DNA of 64,000 bases, from assembly GCF_000227115.2 (NCBI RefSeq), contig NC_016483.1, positions 930,001 to 994,000 of the forward strand, read 5' to 3'. How positions within the stretch are numbered: the stretch's first letter is position 1; each line of letters opens with the position of its first letter. The stretch comes from Naumovozyma dairenensis CBS 421. Its lineage: Eukaryota > Ascomycota > Saccharomycetes > Saccharomycetales > Saccharomycetaceae. Below the pieces are notes generated by a model. That model was not told the origin of the DNA and ran no database searches. It saw only the letters and a list, made by a program, of their open reading frames with translations. The position numbers and the translations under genes are program-made. Below, piece by piece: positions 49,859 to 60,650 of this stretch.

Positions 49859-51300
49859 AATCTTTTTAAGTTGATCTTAAAAGAATTGCCCTACCAAATC
49901 GCATTTTTCAAAAGTTACAAATTTCCTACAAAAGTAAAAATATCTGTAATAATAGCATAGTATAATAATAATAAAAAGTATATTAACATTCATTATATTC
50001 GACGATATTTGCATAGAAGCAAAGACTTATTTTCAAATAATGTATTTAGTCATTATAGTAACTAAAATAAGGTTCCCCTTAAACATAGATTAGGGGATAG
50101 ATTAGACTAGTGGAGGGTTTCAATATTGCTCCTTCCAATAAGGTATGGGTCACCAAAATTACAAATGAACTTCGCGACTGGTAATCGTCATATCAACGGT
50201 TTTCACGCCAGATAACTAAAGCCTTACCGTCCTCGTCAACAAAATGCGGACAAACGTTCGTACCTTCACTAAGAGTATATAACTCCAAGTACCCTCATCT
50301 CCTTGGCCCATACTACAATGCATCCGACTTATGAGATTACGCTGATATCCTCTTAAAGTTGGAGACTACCTTTCACTAAACAGGCGAGAGTGTAAAATAT
50401 GCGATTTAGAGGAAGAGGTATTGCCAAATGTTGCAAACATTATTTTTTCTTTTATTATTATTTGGATGTTTTCTGTTACAAATAGGTGTGTCGTAGCTAG
50501 TTATGTGAATTAAGAATTATCACAATGCGCTAGGTTCGAGGTAATGCTTGAAACTACCTTCTGTGCTATATATGTCCGTAGATACGTAAGGTTTTCGAAT
50601 TACAGTTAAGATTTTCGTAGTTAAAATAGGAAAAGGAAAAGGTTGGATTGGAATGTTAATAGGGAAAGATATGTAAGAAAGATTATAAAGGGTTTTAAAG
50701 ACGCGATCTGGATTTCTCTCCGTAGTCTATTTTGTGACATATCCGAACCAAAAGTACCTGCCATTATTTTACGGGTATTTTCTTCTCAAAATGAAAAATG
50801 AAGGTCGGTTACCCTGACTTCAACTTAACTTAATGTTGACTCTGTCATGAAAATCCCTTGCGATTCCCATGGTGGTTTCTCACCATATCAACAGTAACTG
50901 CTAAGAAAACCCCGTTGAACTCCATTTTTTACTCCGTCGAAGCTAATTTCAACTGCCTGGTTCCTCTAATATAAAACAGAGGATAATAATTACTGCTGCT
51001 GCCACATATAGATAATTAAATACGTCCCATTAGTTAATAAAAGATCCATATTACGCATTAAATATTTACGCACGTATGGTTTGAGTCATTCATTAACCTC
51101 TTGTTTTCAGTACCTATGTAACTTTTCTTTTTATTTAAACTGCAACTCTAACTTCAAATTTGTAATTCGAAATTTCATCCTATTTCGTCATTTGGAATAC
51201 ATCAATATTTTATCAATCGGAAAAAAGTATAATCGAAACAAACACGTAAATACCTGTTAGATACTTACACCAGAAAACAACACATATACAAAACAAAAAT
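49859..51300. other. FCY2 3' flank and HIS1 promoter
   Basis: 1442 bp. It holds a Gcn4 site (51082-51088), a partial TGACTCT (50837-50843) and T-rich DNA close to HIS1. The rest is AT-rich without visible genes. Confidence 0.55.
51082..51088. promoter_or_regulatory. Gcn4-type site (TGAGTCA) upstream of HIS1
   Basis: A perfect palindromic Gcn4 element, 213 bp before the HIS1 ATG. Gcn4 drives HIS genes under amino-acid starvation. Confidence 0.7.
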
Positions 51301-52194
51301 ATGGATTTAGTTAACCACTTGAACGATAGATTATTATTTGCTATTCCAAAGAAGGGACGTCTTTATGAAAAAAGTGTCACTATATTGAATGGATCAGATA
51401 TTAAATTTCACCGTTCACAAAGATTAGATATTGCATTATGTACCACATTACCAATCGCCCTGATTTTCTTACCTGCTGCAGATATCCCAATGTTTGTCGG
51501 TGAAGGTAGATGTGATCTTGGTATCACTGGTGTTGATCAAGTTCGTGAAGCTAAGATGGATGTCGAATTACCAATCGATTTGAAATTCGGTAGTTGTAAA
51601 TTACAAGTTCAAGTCCCAGTTAATGGAGAGTATAAAAATCCTAAACAATTAATTGGTAAGACTATTGTTTCTAGTTTTACTAATTTGACCAAGGAATATT
51701 TCGCTAAATTAGAAGGTGTTCCTATCGAAAAGATGGCTACCAAAGTTAAATATGTTGGTGGTTCCGTTGAAGCATCGTGTGCTCTTGGCGTAGCAGATGC
51801 TATAGTAGATCTTGTCGAAAGTGGTGAAACAATGAGGGCAGCTGGTTTAATTGATATCGCTACTGTTTTGGAAACCAGTGCCCATGTTATTGAGTCTAAA
51901 CGTCCAAACAAGGACATAGAATTGATCGAAACTATTAAATCAAGAATTGAAGGTGTTATCACCGCACAGAGATATGTCTGTTGTAATTACAATGCTCCAG
52001 AGGGCCAATTAAAGGAGCTGTTACCAATTACACCAGGTAGAAGGGCCCCAACGATCTCAAAGATAGATAGTGAAGGATGGGTGGCTGTTAATTCTATGAT
52101 TGAAAGAAGCAAAAAGGGTATAATCATGGATGAGTTGAAAAGAAAAGGTGCCGCCGATATCATGGTATTTGAAATCTCTAATTGCCGTGTCTAA
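51301..52194 (+). CDS. HIS1: ATP phosphoribosyltransferase, first step of histidine synthesis
   Basis: A 297-residue long-form HisG enzyme, the same length as S. cerevisiae His1. It condenses ATP and PRPP to phosphoribosyl-ATP. The N-terminal catalytic part includes LLFAIPKKGRLYEKS and the phosphate-binding GVADAIVDLVESGETMRAAG. The C-terminal regulatory domain (from about residue 220, PGRRAPTISKIDSEGWVAVN) mediates feedback inhibition by histidine. The start is clear: the conserved N-terminus MDLVNHLNDRLL begins at this ATG. It follows FCY2 and precedes GIP2, as YER055C does. Confidence 0.97.
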   Translation: MDLVNHLNDRLLFAIPKKGRLYEKSVTILNGSDIKFHRSQRLDIALCTTLPIALIFLPAADIPMFVGEGRCDLGITGVDQVREAKMDVELPIDLKFGSCKLQVQVPVNGEYKNPKQLIGKTIVSSFTNLTKEYFAKLEGVPIEKMATKVKYVGGSVEASCALGVADAIVDLVESGETMRAAGLIDIATVLETSAHVIESKRPNKDIELIETIKSRIEGVITAQRYVCCNYNAPEGQLKELLPITPGRRAPTISKIDSEGWVAVNSMIERSKKGIIMDELKRKGAADIMVFEISNCRV

Positions 52195-53231
52195 TAAATG
52201 AGTAAGGTACAATAATAAAGATTTACGTATTTAATGAATATAACTTTATGATGATAGACAATCTTATCTTCCCTTTATCGTAAGTAAAAATCTGTTATAG
52301 AAACTAATTTTCCACTAGAATACCGCGGATGACATAGTCAAATTTTACAAATCTCCATCCCTTTTAATGACTGTTTATGACTGAGGGGAAAAATCAAGTA
52401 TAGAATACAGGCAAGACATACCAAATTATGATTTACAATGGACCCTAGTTTGCCATCAAAGATGAAACTACAAATTTGTGAAAACCCTGCCAGTTCACGA
52501 TAGATATCTGTATTATCATAGTATTATATAATATTGATTTAATATTGTAATTTCTTGCAACATTATTTTTTTTCGAAGCGGGAATTTCAGGGAGGCGGAC
52601 GTGTCGTACACAACGGGGGCATAATTAATAATTAGGGAAAACGAAAGGAAAAGAAAGGAAAGACGTAAAACAAGGATGGAAATATTATGTACGTACGTCT
52701 TAGAGCATTTCTCAGACAGGAGCCCCAGAGCAGTAGGGATCTAGTGGTAGGGTCAGACTAAGCTCCCAACTATATTTCGTTGTATGCACTTTATACCTAT
52801 ATTGTACCGTCGGAACAATAGCTGGAGGATAGCTATTCTGTAATTATATTCATCCGTAGATCTTGGTTTGCCCCGTTTGACTTTCTGACGCTGTTGCAAA
52901 ATTATCAGTTTACCCCAGATTGAATTATAATAAAGGAAGGTTGGGTCTCTGAAGAATTGTAACTCGTTATCGTTTAATCGAGTTTATTTTTAACAATTAG
53001 ACTTTTATATTCATAATTTAGTCGATAACCATACATACTGCTTACCACTCGAGAAAACTTGCTCAACCTCTTCCATTAAAACCATCTAGGAGCAGGTTCC
53101 AAATATATTTCACTTATTTCTAAGTTTAAGATATTAATATTTTTGCCAACTGGCTGGTGATAATAACATATCTTTAGATTTCGTCCAGAAAATCCTAAAA
53201 TTACAAAGAAGATTACACAAACATCTAACAC
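52195..53231. other. Spacer between HIS1 and GIP2
   Basis: 1037 bp of mostly AT-rich DNA with a short GC-rich patch (about 52575-52615). No gene or named site was identified. The minus frame at 53076-53279 overlaps the GIP2 start and looks random. Confidence 0.5.
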
Positions 53232-55091
53232 ATGTATGTCAAGGCTGAGAATAAGAGGCCTTCCTTTTCCAGTCTTCAAGGGGATATGAATAAGAATAAG
53301 AATGAAGGCTCCCTATCAGCTATCCAAACATCTATTTCGAGGGGTCCCCCTACATATGGAAAGGAAAATGAAAATGATAGCCACCATAAAAATATAATAC
53401 AAGATGTTTCTGAAAATATGGTAGATAATAGCAATGCTCATGCTCATCCTCCTTCACTGATTCAACAACATTTTCAAAAATACAACGCATCTCAAGGCAA
53501 CCCTACCCATATGAGTGATTTGAAACCTCCAAAGAGAAGTCCTGTAAATTCTTTAGCTTTTCTACACAAACCTCAAAGGGTAACAAGAATGAACATTGAT
53601 AAGTTTCCTGAGGAAGAATTAGAAAGAAACACAAACCTTAACAAGAACATTAAATCAGGTTTTAATGAAAATAATTTTGCAGAAATTAATATCGATGACG
53701 AAAATAAAGGTAATAATGGTAACGATATTACCGAATATTCACCAATTGATTTCCCCTCTCTCTCACCAAGATCTACCATTCCAACAAATTCCTTTATTCG
53801 CCCTTCCCCTCCCTTAAACAGTGATAATGACAATCCCATAAATTCCGATGAACATCAGATTCCATTCTTCCCTGTATATAAGAAATCTGGTGAACTATTA
53901 AAGAGTTCATTAAAAAGAAGATCCAAATCGTTGCCATCAACTTCCGAAATCTTAACAAAACAAAAAAATAGGGGAAATGAAAATAATGATGATCCAAGAA
54001 TGATGTTAATGAGAAGTAAAAGTGTTCATTTTGGCCATAAGGCCCCAGTAAAGTATTTTAGTAAAGATGAAAGTCCAATTTCAGTTCAAGATAGAGACGA
54101 GTTCGAGGCTCTTTTGAATTTCAAGCAAAATGCTAATAGCCCCTTAGCATTTGATGAAGAGGAAATGATGTCTGCGAATTTACAAAAACTAAGGATTGGG
54201 GAACAGTCTATGCCTATCAAATCCAGTGCAAGTGAAACAAAATTGAGGAAAAGCAAAAGGTTCCAAAATGTTATTAAAGATAAGAAAAATAAAAATGAAT
54301 CTTCCGATAGTGATAATAATATTACTAGCAGTAGTAGCGATCTTCGCTTAAACGATAAGGAAAATATAACTAGGAAAAATTTGGCAAAATTCAATGAAAT
54401 ATCAGATAACCTCAAGATCCCAAAGGAATCACATAACGTTTCTAAGAATATTATAACAAGTTTACCGTCGAGAGGAGGAAAAGTGAACCTAACGTATAAT
54501 AAAGTGGTTGGGTTATATAATATAAATTTTCCAATCTTGAGTAATAAAAATCCAAAGAGTTTGAAGTTGAATATTTTTATTAAGTTATCAAAAGATCAAA
54601 AATGCTTCCCACAGGAGATTAGTTTACATATCGATAGAGAAAGCCGCTTGAATCCTTATCATATGCCCTTTACATCATCATCTGATAGTCTCAATAGCAT
54701 CAACAGTGTTACGGGACGGTCCACTACTGGAAAACAAACCATACAACGAAGTACTAGGATAATAACAGGTAAAATATTAGTTAAAAATATCTTTTATGAC
54801 AAAAGAGTAGTTGTTAGGTATACATGGAATGGTTGGAGAACAGTCCATGACGTGGAGTGTATATGGGTTAGTGATGCTGATGGGATCGTACCTGGTACAA
54901 ATATGGAGGTCTTCAGATTCTTAATCGATGATGTGAGTAAGGTAGATTCCAGAGCAAAATTAGAATTTTGTATACAGTATACGACAAGAAATGATCATGT
55001 ACGTCAAGAATATTGGGACAACAATGATGGTAAGAATTATAAAGTAGGACTTGTCCTTAATGGGTTCAATAATCCATTTGCTGTAAAATGA
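53232..55091 (+). CDS. GIP2: PP1 (Glc7) glycogen-targeting subunit Gip2/Pig2
   Basis: A 619-residue protein (S. cerevisiae Gip2 548, Pig2 538). The PP1-docking RVxF-type motif is KSVHF at residues 263-267, inside MLMRSKSVHFGHKAPVKYFS. A CBM21 carbohydrate-binding domain fills the C-terminus, about residues 440-615 (KNIFYDKRVVVRYTWNGWRT; EFCIQYTTRNDHVRQEYWDN). Family members bring Glc7 phosphatase to glycogen synthase. The N-terminal 250 residues are Asn/Ser-rich and disordered. The position downstream of HIS1 matches GIP2 (YER054C) rather than PIG2. Confidence 0.92.
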   Translation: MYVKAENKRPSFSSLQGDMNKNKNEGSLSAIQTSISRGPPTYGKENENDSHHKNIIQDVSENMVDNSNAHAHPPSLIQQHFQKYNASQGNPTHMSDLKPPKRSPVNSLAFLHKPQRVTRMNIDKFPEEELERNTNLNKNIKSGFNENNFAEINIDDENKGNNGNDITEYSPIDFPSLSPRSTIPTNSFIRPSPPLNSDNDNPINSDEHQIPFFPVYKKSGELLKSSLKRRSKSLPSTSEILTKQKNRGNENNDDPRMMLMRSKSVHFGHKAPVKYFSKDESPISVQDRDEFEALLNFKQNANSPLAFDEEEMMSANLQKLRIGEQSMPIKSSASETKLRKSKRFQNVIKDKKNKNESSDSDNNITSSSSDLRLNDKENITRKNLAKFNEISDNLKIPKESHNVSKNIITSLPSRGGKVNLTYNKVVGLYNINFPILSNKNPKSLKLNIFIKLSKDQKCFPQEISLHIDRESRLNPYHMPFTSSSDSLNSINSVTGRSTTGKQTIQRSTRIITGKILVKNIFYDKRVVVRYTWNGWRTVHDVECIWVSDADGIVPGTNMEVFRFLIDDVSKVDSRAKLEFCIQYTTRNDHVRQEYWDNNDGKNYKVGLVLNGFNNPFAVK

Positions 55092-56658
55092 ACATATGCT
55101 CTTTTTATCTTTGACAGTCAGCTGGGTTCATCGTCAACATATTCATTTTTTTGTCAGAAGATTTGCACTTATGACTATTCATCTCTATAACGTATAGAAT
55201 ACTAGAGCTCTGATGTAGAAATCCTCACGATATAATTTAAGCTATAAATTTGTCATTACCTTAAGTAACTTTTTTCAAGAAGCTCGTTAAGAAACGTCTG
55301 ATTACCTTTGTTATGTAGATTATACCAGCAAAAGCGCGACACTAATCAATAGTATAGGTGTCGCGATAGGCAGTTTTTGGAGTAGGTTCTACAGATATCG
55401 AAAGAACTGAAGCCAGATTAAGACTTCCTGATGGTATATATGACGCTGTGCCTCTTAGGTCTACAAGGCACAATTGAAGTTTACGCAAACAGCAATGAGT
55501 AGAGAAGAATGTCAATTTGTACTTTTACAAGGTTATTTGATAATTTCTTAATTAACAAGAATGACACTAGCCTTTTCCATACATTGGTCGGGGAAACTCT
55601 TGCCCCTCAAACATATTAATACGCCGACAAATTGAACTGGCAGTAGTGAGCTTGCATCTTATCGGTCAAACGATTCCGGTTTTTTTCCTCTAGATGGTCT
55701 GATACTAGGGACACATCCTGTTATCTCATGGTTACTGAGTGGGTAGCTGTCTTCTCTAACAAATGGGTCACCAAATGAGTACTTAAAATGTTCAATATGT
55801 ACGTGCAGTATCTTAGAGCAGACCTTTCTGTTCACGGTAACCTATCATCACTTGAAGGTAAAAGCTAAGGGGTGAGACCTTTTAAAACCGTTACTATTTA
55901 ATGGCAACATTTTAGTACGGTTCTTGTTAAAAGAAAGTCTATGGTATGGCATCACAATCAAAAAAATGCGGTTATTTGTGTTTTACGGATATACCGCGAG
56001 ACGGAAATCGGATCGTCTTTTTATTGAGTAATTTGTCCTGAATATATTTACTGACACTTGCCTAAAGCCCAAGCATCTTTTTAAGGACAAGAGAAAAGAA
56101 AAGTTGGAGAAACAACTTCCAGGAGATCCCTTGCATAATTGAATGAATTAGGGCAGCTTGCCTTCTTGGCGAGCCTGTGTGCTCTGTTACCGCACTTCTT
56201 TCAAGATTATGATTGGAAACTCCAATTTGGAATATGCCGCGTAAACTCAAGCCAGATAGAACGGTTCATATTTATCTTCTGATTGTTCAGTATCAACTTT
56301 TCTCAGTCCCCAAACATAACTACAGAAGTAAGTAAGTAAGTACGTACCTTTACGTAATTAAGTAACGCCACCTTTACGTAAGCTGCCTAGTTTCCCTTTT
56401 GGGTTAAATGATGTTGATTATTTTCATTGGTATATATCGGTTACTTGAAACGCATGCTCTCCCCTAATGATAGCTTAAAGGATCCATATCTTTACATCTA
56501 TATAAAAGGTAACATAACCTAAACGTTCTCGACTAATTGGAAAAAACAAGTTAGTTGGAAACAACTATAAACCAGTTCATAACTAAAAGCATTTCCAAAA
56601 TACGGTTTTACTAAAGTCAATTCTTCCCAACTTTACAACGACACCATCATAGCCATCA
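55092..56658. other. Spacer between GIP2 and the 37-codon gene
   Basis: 1567 bp. It holds a GTCGCG inverted repeat (55335-55365) and a GTAA-type repeat near 56327-56345 followed by two TTTACGTAA-like copies. The minus frame at 56062-56250 has no known features. Confidence 0.5.
55335..55365. other. Inverted repeat CGCGACAC / GTGTCGCG
   Basis: Two perfect 8-bp arms (55335-55342 and 55358-55365) around a 15-bp spacer. The arms share GTCGCG with the palindrome at 43975. A dimeric binding site or hairpin is possible. Confidence 0.75.
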
Positions 56659-56772
56659 ATGCAAGACATCGGAGTATTTTTAAGCATTTTTGTTTTCTTC
56701 TTCGTTTTCTACTTTAGTGCCCATAAGAATGTCATGAACAGGTACAAGAATGATATTCCGTATCTAGTCTGA
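56659..56772 (+). CDS. YER053C-A: 37-residue single-pass membrane protein (YER053C-A-like)
   Basis: A very short ATG frame: a hydrophobic segment (residues 5-21, GVFLSIFVFFFVFYFSA) followed by a basic, polar tail (HKNVMNRYKNDIPYLV). It lies between GIP2 and PIC2 on their strand. S. cerevisiae has a 37-codon gene, YER053C-A, in that neighbourhood, with an ER-type membrane protein of this size, as I remember it. A long AT-rich leader with a TATATAAAA at about 56499-56507 precedes it. Function is unknown. Size, topology and position agree, so it is probably real despite its length. Confidence 0.8.
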   Translation: MQDIGVFLSIFVFFFVFYFSAHKNVMNRYKNDIPYLV

Positions 56773-57902
56773 AAAGCACTCAAGAAACAAAAGCAGCTTT
56801 TATTTCAAATATTCTTCAACGTTACCAATTTGTTCTTCCCAATCTTTTTGATGTGTTGCCTCCATTTAATATTCAGAGTGCTCAAACGATATGATTTTTT
56901 CCATGGGTTACTAATAACAATAATGATTCCACGAGATAATATATTCTACTAAACAATAATCCAACTTTTTATTTCTTTTTATTTACATTCCCCTATAAAA
57001 TTTATAATAACTAATATCACATAATACATTTTTTACTTTTCTTTTTTAACCTGTCTTATTCAAATTATTTCTTATTGACAGTACAAGGTTATCAAGTAAC
57101 CACATTCAGTTGTAATATATAGGTTACTTATTTTATATAAAAACCATAGAGCATAATAAGTCGAAGATTGGTAACGTTCTCTAAGGTAACGCAAACATGT
57201 TGTTGCAAGGATTCCAATAGTTCTATGAATCTCATATTATCTAGGATCTCAAATTGTAGATGACTTCGTTTTATTTTCATCTACCCCAGGTTTTCCAAAG
57301 AAAAAGACTGCAGCCCTGAGTTCCGGACATCAGATGCCAACAAATAAATCTGAACAATAATTACATCAATTGCAGTATGACCTGTCCCATTCCAGTGAGA
57401 GCTCCCCTACTAACGGAAAGTTTTGCGGGACATCTTCGCGTTAAGGATTTCTTTCTTAACAACACTATTTCCTTTCGGAGTTAACGACCGCCACTTTTGC
57501 GAATTTTTCAGATTTTTCAGATTTTTCAGAGTCGGGATGACGTCCGAACTCCACCTGGGCGGCTACAGTGGAAGAAATAAACCTTTTTAGGGGGTTGTGA
57601 GTGAGCGAAATTATTATATGACAAAAAAATTAAAGCTAACAGGCTGCTCGAACTTTAAAGTATTAAGTACGTAAAATATTCTTTGACTTAACTAATTTTG
57701 TATATTTGTGTCTTATTTGCCAGTTTTCTTTTTCAACTTGCATTTACCGGTTGGAAAGTTAGTGCTTATCCTTTGTTCACACCTTATAAATAAAATAACT
57801 TTTCTCGTTAACAAATTGAAAGGATAAAACCATTTTATTGCTTTTCCACAAACCACCAGAGGCAAAATAGAATCCAACAAAGAAATATACGATCAAACAA
57901 AG
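56773..57902. other. PIC2 promoter region
   Basis: 1130 bp. It contains a possible LTR relic (about 57075-57230), a 9-bp repeat (57503-57529) and AT-rich DNA up to PIC2. No RNA gene was seen. Confidence 0.5.
57503..57529. repeat. 9-bp tandem repeat (ATTTTTCAG)
   Basis: Three exact head-to-tail copies, about 375 bp upstream of PIC2. Confidence 0.9.
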
Positions 57903-58823
57903 ATGTCCAAATCGGATCGAAAAATACAAATGTTCACAAAGGAATATTATGCCGCTTGTACATTAGGTGGTATTATAGCTTGTGGTCCCACTCATTCATC
58001 AGTGACTCCATTAGATTTAGTCAAATGTAGATTACAAGTTAATTCTAAATTATATAAATCCAACATAGATGGGGCTCTAAAAATCATTAAGAATGAAGGT
58101 ATTTCGAAACTTTTCACAGGTGTTGGGGCAACGTTAATTGGTTATTCATTACAAGGGGCAGGGAAATATGGTGGCTATGAATTATTTAAAAGATTTTATT
58201 CCACTACTTTGGTGAAAAATGAAGAAATGGCCTATAAGTATAGAACATCCATTTATTTGATGGCTTCTGCATCTGCGGAATTCTTTGCTGATATAATGTT
58301 ATGCCCATTTGAAGCCATTAAAGTCAAACAACAAACAACTATGCCACCCTTCTGTAATAACGTCGTAGAAGGAATGAAAAAGATGTATGCGGCAGAAGGT
58401 ATTAAAGGATTTTATAAGGGGATTACTCCACTTTGGTGTAGACAAATTCCTTATACAATGTGTAAGTTTACGTCATTTGAAAGAATTGTCGAAGCCATCT
58501 ACGCAAGATTACCTACAAAGAAGAATGATATGTCTGCATTACAACAAATATCAGTTAGTTTTGTAGGTGGGTACTTAGCTGGTATTTTATGTGCTGTCGT
58601 TTCACATCCTGCTGATGTCATGGTCTCTAAAATAAATAATGAAAGGAAATTCGGTGAAACAATGGCAATTGCCTCAAAGAGAATATATAAAAATATAGGG
58701 TTCATCGGTCTATGGAACGGGTTAACTGTAAGAATATTCATGATTGGTACTTTGACAAGTTTCCAATGGTTAATATACGATTCATTTAAGGCATACATCG
58801 GTTTGCCAACAACTGGACATTGA
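57903..58823 (+). CDS. PIC2: Mitochondrial copper/phosphate carrier
   Basis: A 306-residue member of the mitochondrial carrier family (S. cerevisiae Pic2 300). The three repeats carry signature motifs [10 protein letters not shown] (about residue 38), [10 protein letters not shown] (about 139) and [11 protein letters not shown] (about 239). Six membrane helices span the inner membrane. [20 protein letters not shown] is typical of the phosphate-carrier branch. Pic2 imports phosphate and copper into the matrix. The start gives [17 protein letters not shown], in line with the family. It is the last gene of the chromosome V-like block; HOM3, its expected neighbour, is replaced by MMR1. Confidence 0.95.
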   Translation: MSKSDRKIQMFTKEYYAACTLGGIIACGPTHSSVTPLDLVKCRLQVNSKLYKSNIDGALKIIKNEGISKLFTGVGATLIGYSLQGAGKYGGYELFKRFYSTTLVKNEEMAYKYRTSIYLMASASAEFFADIMLCPFEAIKVKQQTTMPPFCNNVVEGMKKMYAAEGIKGFYKGITPLWCRQIPYTMCKFTSFERIVEAIYARLPTKKNDMSALQQISVSFVGGYLAGILCAVVSHPADVMVSKINNERKFGETMAIASKRIYKNIGFIGLWNGLTVRIFMIGTLTSFQWLIYDSFKAYIGLPTTGH

Positions 58824-60650
58824 TAGATCATATTTAAGAAGGTGAATCTATCTAGGAGGAAAAGGGAAAGAATGAGGTATTTAGACTAAACTTAATGTAT
58901 AAACTATAGATATATTTATTATCATACTTTTTTCCCAAAGTTTGCTGGCAAGAATTCATATATAGTCTTGCTAGTAATTCACTGAGAGAGAAACTTCTGC
59001 TATAAAAAAAGTCATGTTATCTGTAATTAGCTAACGTCGTTCACCTTAAGCTAACAATAATAAATTCCAAGGTCTGATCGATGGTTATATAATATCTAAG
59101 CTTAATTAAGATATAATGGCAAAACTGCCCATACTAGTAGGTGAAAACTATAACAAATCAATGACCCAAGTATAAATAATATCTCGCCAAGAATATAGTT
59201 AGTTGACTGGACAAGAAAGGTAATTTTAACCATTTCGTTTCGATATGACCCCTCCGGTAATTTTTGTAGGATAAGTATGAAACATGACGAAAAGTTCTTG
59301 AAATATCTGATAAAACACCATCTTAGAAATATTTAATAACGTTTCATGCCGTGTCAGTTAACTTATTTAGCAAGAATGTCTCTTTGCAACATAAAATGAT
59401 TGGATCGTATTTACACTGTAGAGACAGTAATACAATTTTCATACTATTATATTATGAAACAGAATAAAGTGGGAATTTCCCTTACCAAAATATAAAGGCC
59501 CTCGTACTATGACAGGAAACAGCGACCTCAGCACTTTGAGCATAAGATGTTAGAAAGCCTACTAGCTATTTAAGAGACATTAAGGGCGTGATATTGTTTC
59601 TGGTGCCCGTATCCTAAACCTCTAATTTATCAGCACAGCTTTTCTTTATGCTATTCGTTTTCTAAGGCGGCTGATGGTAATGTTATATCGTCAACTAATA
59701 AGCTACTAGTCAATTCAAATTTACCTCTTGTTACATCGCACTCCCTGAAGATCGGTTAATGCTGGTGAACTTAAAACCATGAGATTCATCATATTTTTCA
59801 TACATAGTCCTCTGGGGAATGTCAGTGTTCAATCAATCGAATCTTAGAAAGGTGGTGGTATTGATTCTTCAGAGATAATCAATTATGGTATGAAACAATT
59901 TTAATGTTCTGCTGGTTTTAAAGTCCAACGTTGGGCTAATAAGATGCATGGGAATTCCTTACATCCAAGTATCATGACCCGGGCCTTCTTCAAGGTCCTA
60001 GTGAGTCACGGAAAAGTTCGATATATAGCCCATCCATCCACTACGTACCTAAAAGTATTCGTTTTTTGGAGCTCTGATTTTAGTGTAATAATGGTACCTT
60101 TACCACCTTGCAACCAGTGTTGGTGGTTTTATTGAATTGCTAGTAATTCAAGTTGATTTGTCTTCGCGGATGTGGCAGTTCCGGATCAGGAAATATGTAA
60201 ATAGGGCAATGAAAAATTTGGAAAAGATCATTTGTTGAATCACAAAGTTAATAATTAACGTTATTTGATTTTCATTAGCAAACAGTAATAACTTGTGCTA
60301 TTGAGAATAGTTTTGTTTTGTACAATACCTAGTATAGAGCTAACAGCAATTGAGGTGGTGAACATTAAAGATTGGCATTACTAGTTTAATCTTTTTTAAG
60401 ATAGCCACTTCTATAGCATTTCCCGTTTTTTGATATCCGGAAGATCTAGGCTTATTGGAAATTTTAGAGGTAGCACGTCACCATTCTCCAGGGAAGGTAT
60501 TTAACTCTAGCAATTAATCTGTTAAGTTACTCAATCCCAGAAGGTGCCCTATAGGTAGAAAAAAACCATAGCTTATTCACTCTTTGAAATACAAAACTAA
60601 ATTGTTAGGTAACAATACATTTCCTAACATAGCTAGAACACGTTTGAACC
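58824..60650. other. Long spacer at a synteny break (PIC2 to MMR1)
   Basis: 1827 bp joining a chromosome V-like block to a chromosome XII-like block. It is AT-rich, with only short frames (such as 59944-60135). No tRNA, LTR or repeat was convincingly identified. Confidence 0.5.

Noticed and set aside
50520..50545. GGTTCGAGG, resembling a tRNA B box
   Set aside because: No A box or cloverleaf can be built around it. Similar GGTTCGA in the UBP gene (about 13905) is coding.
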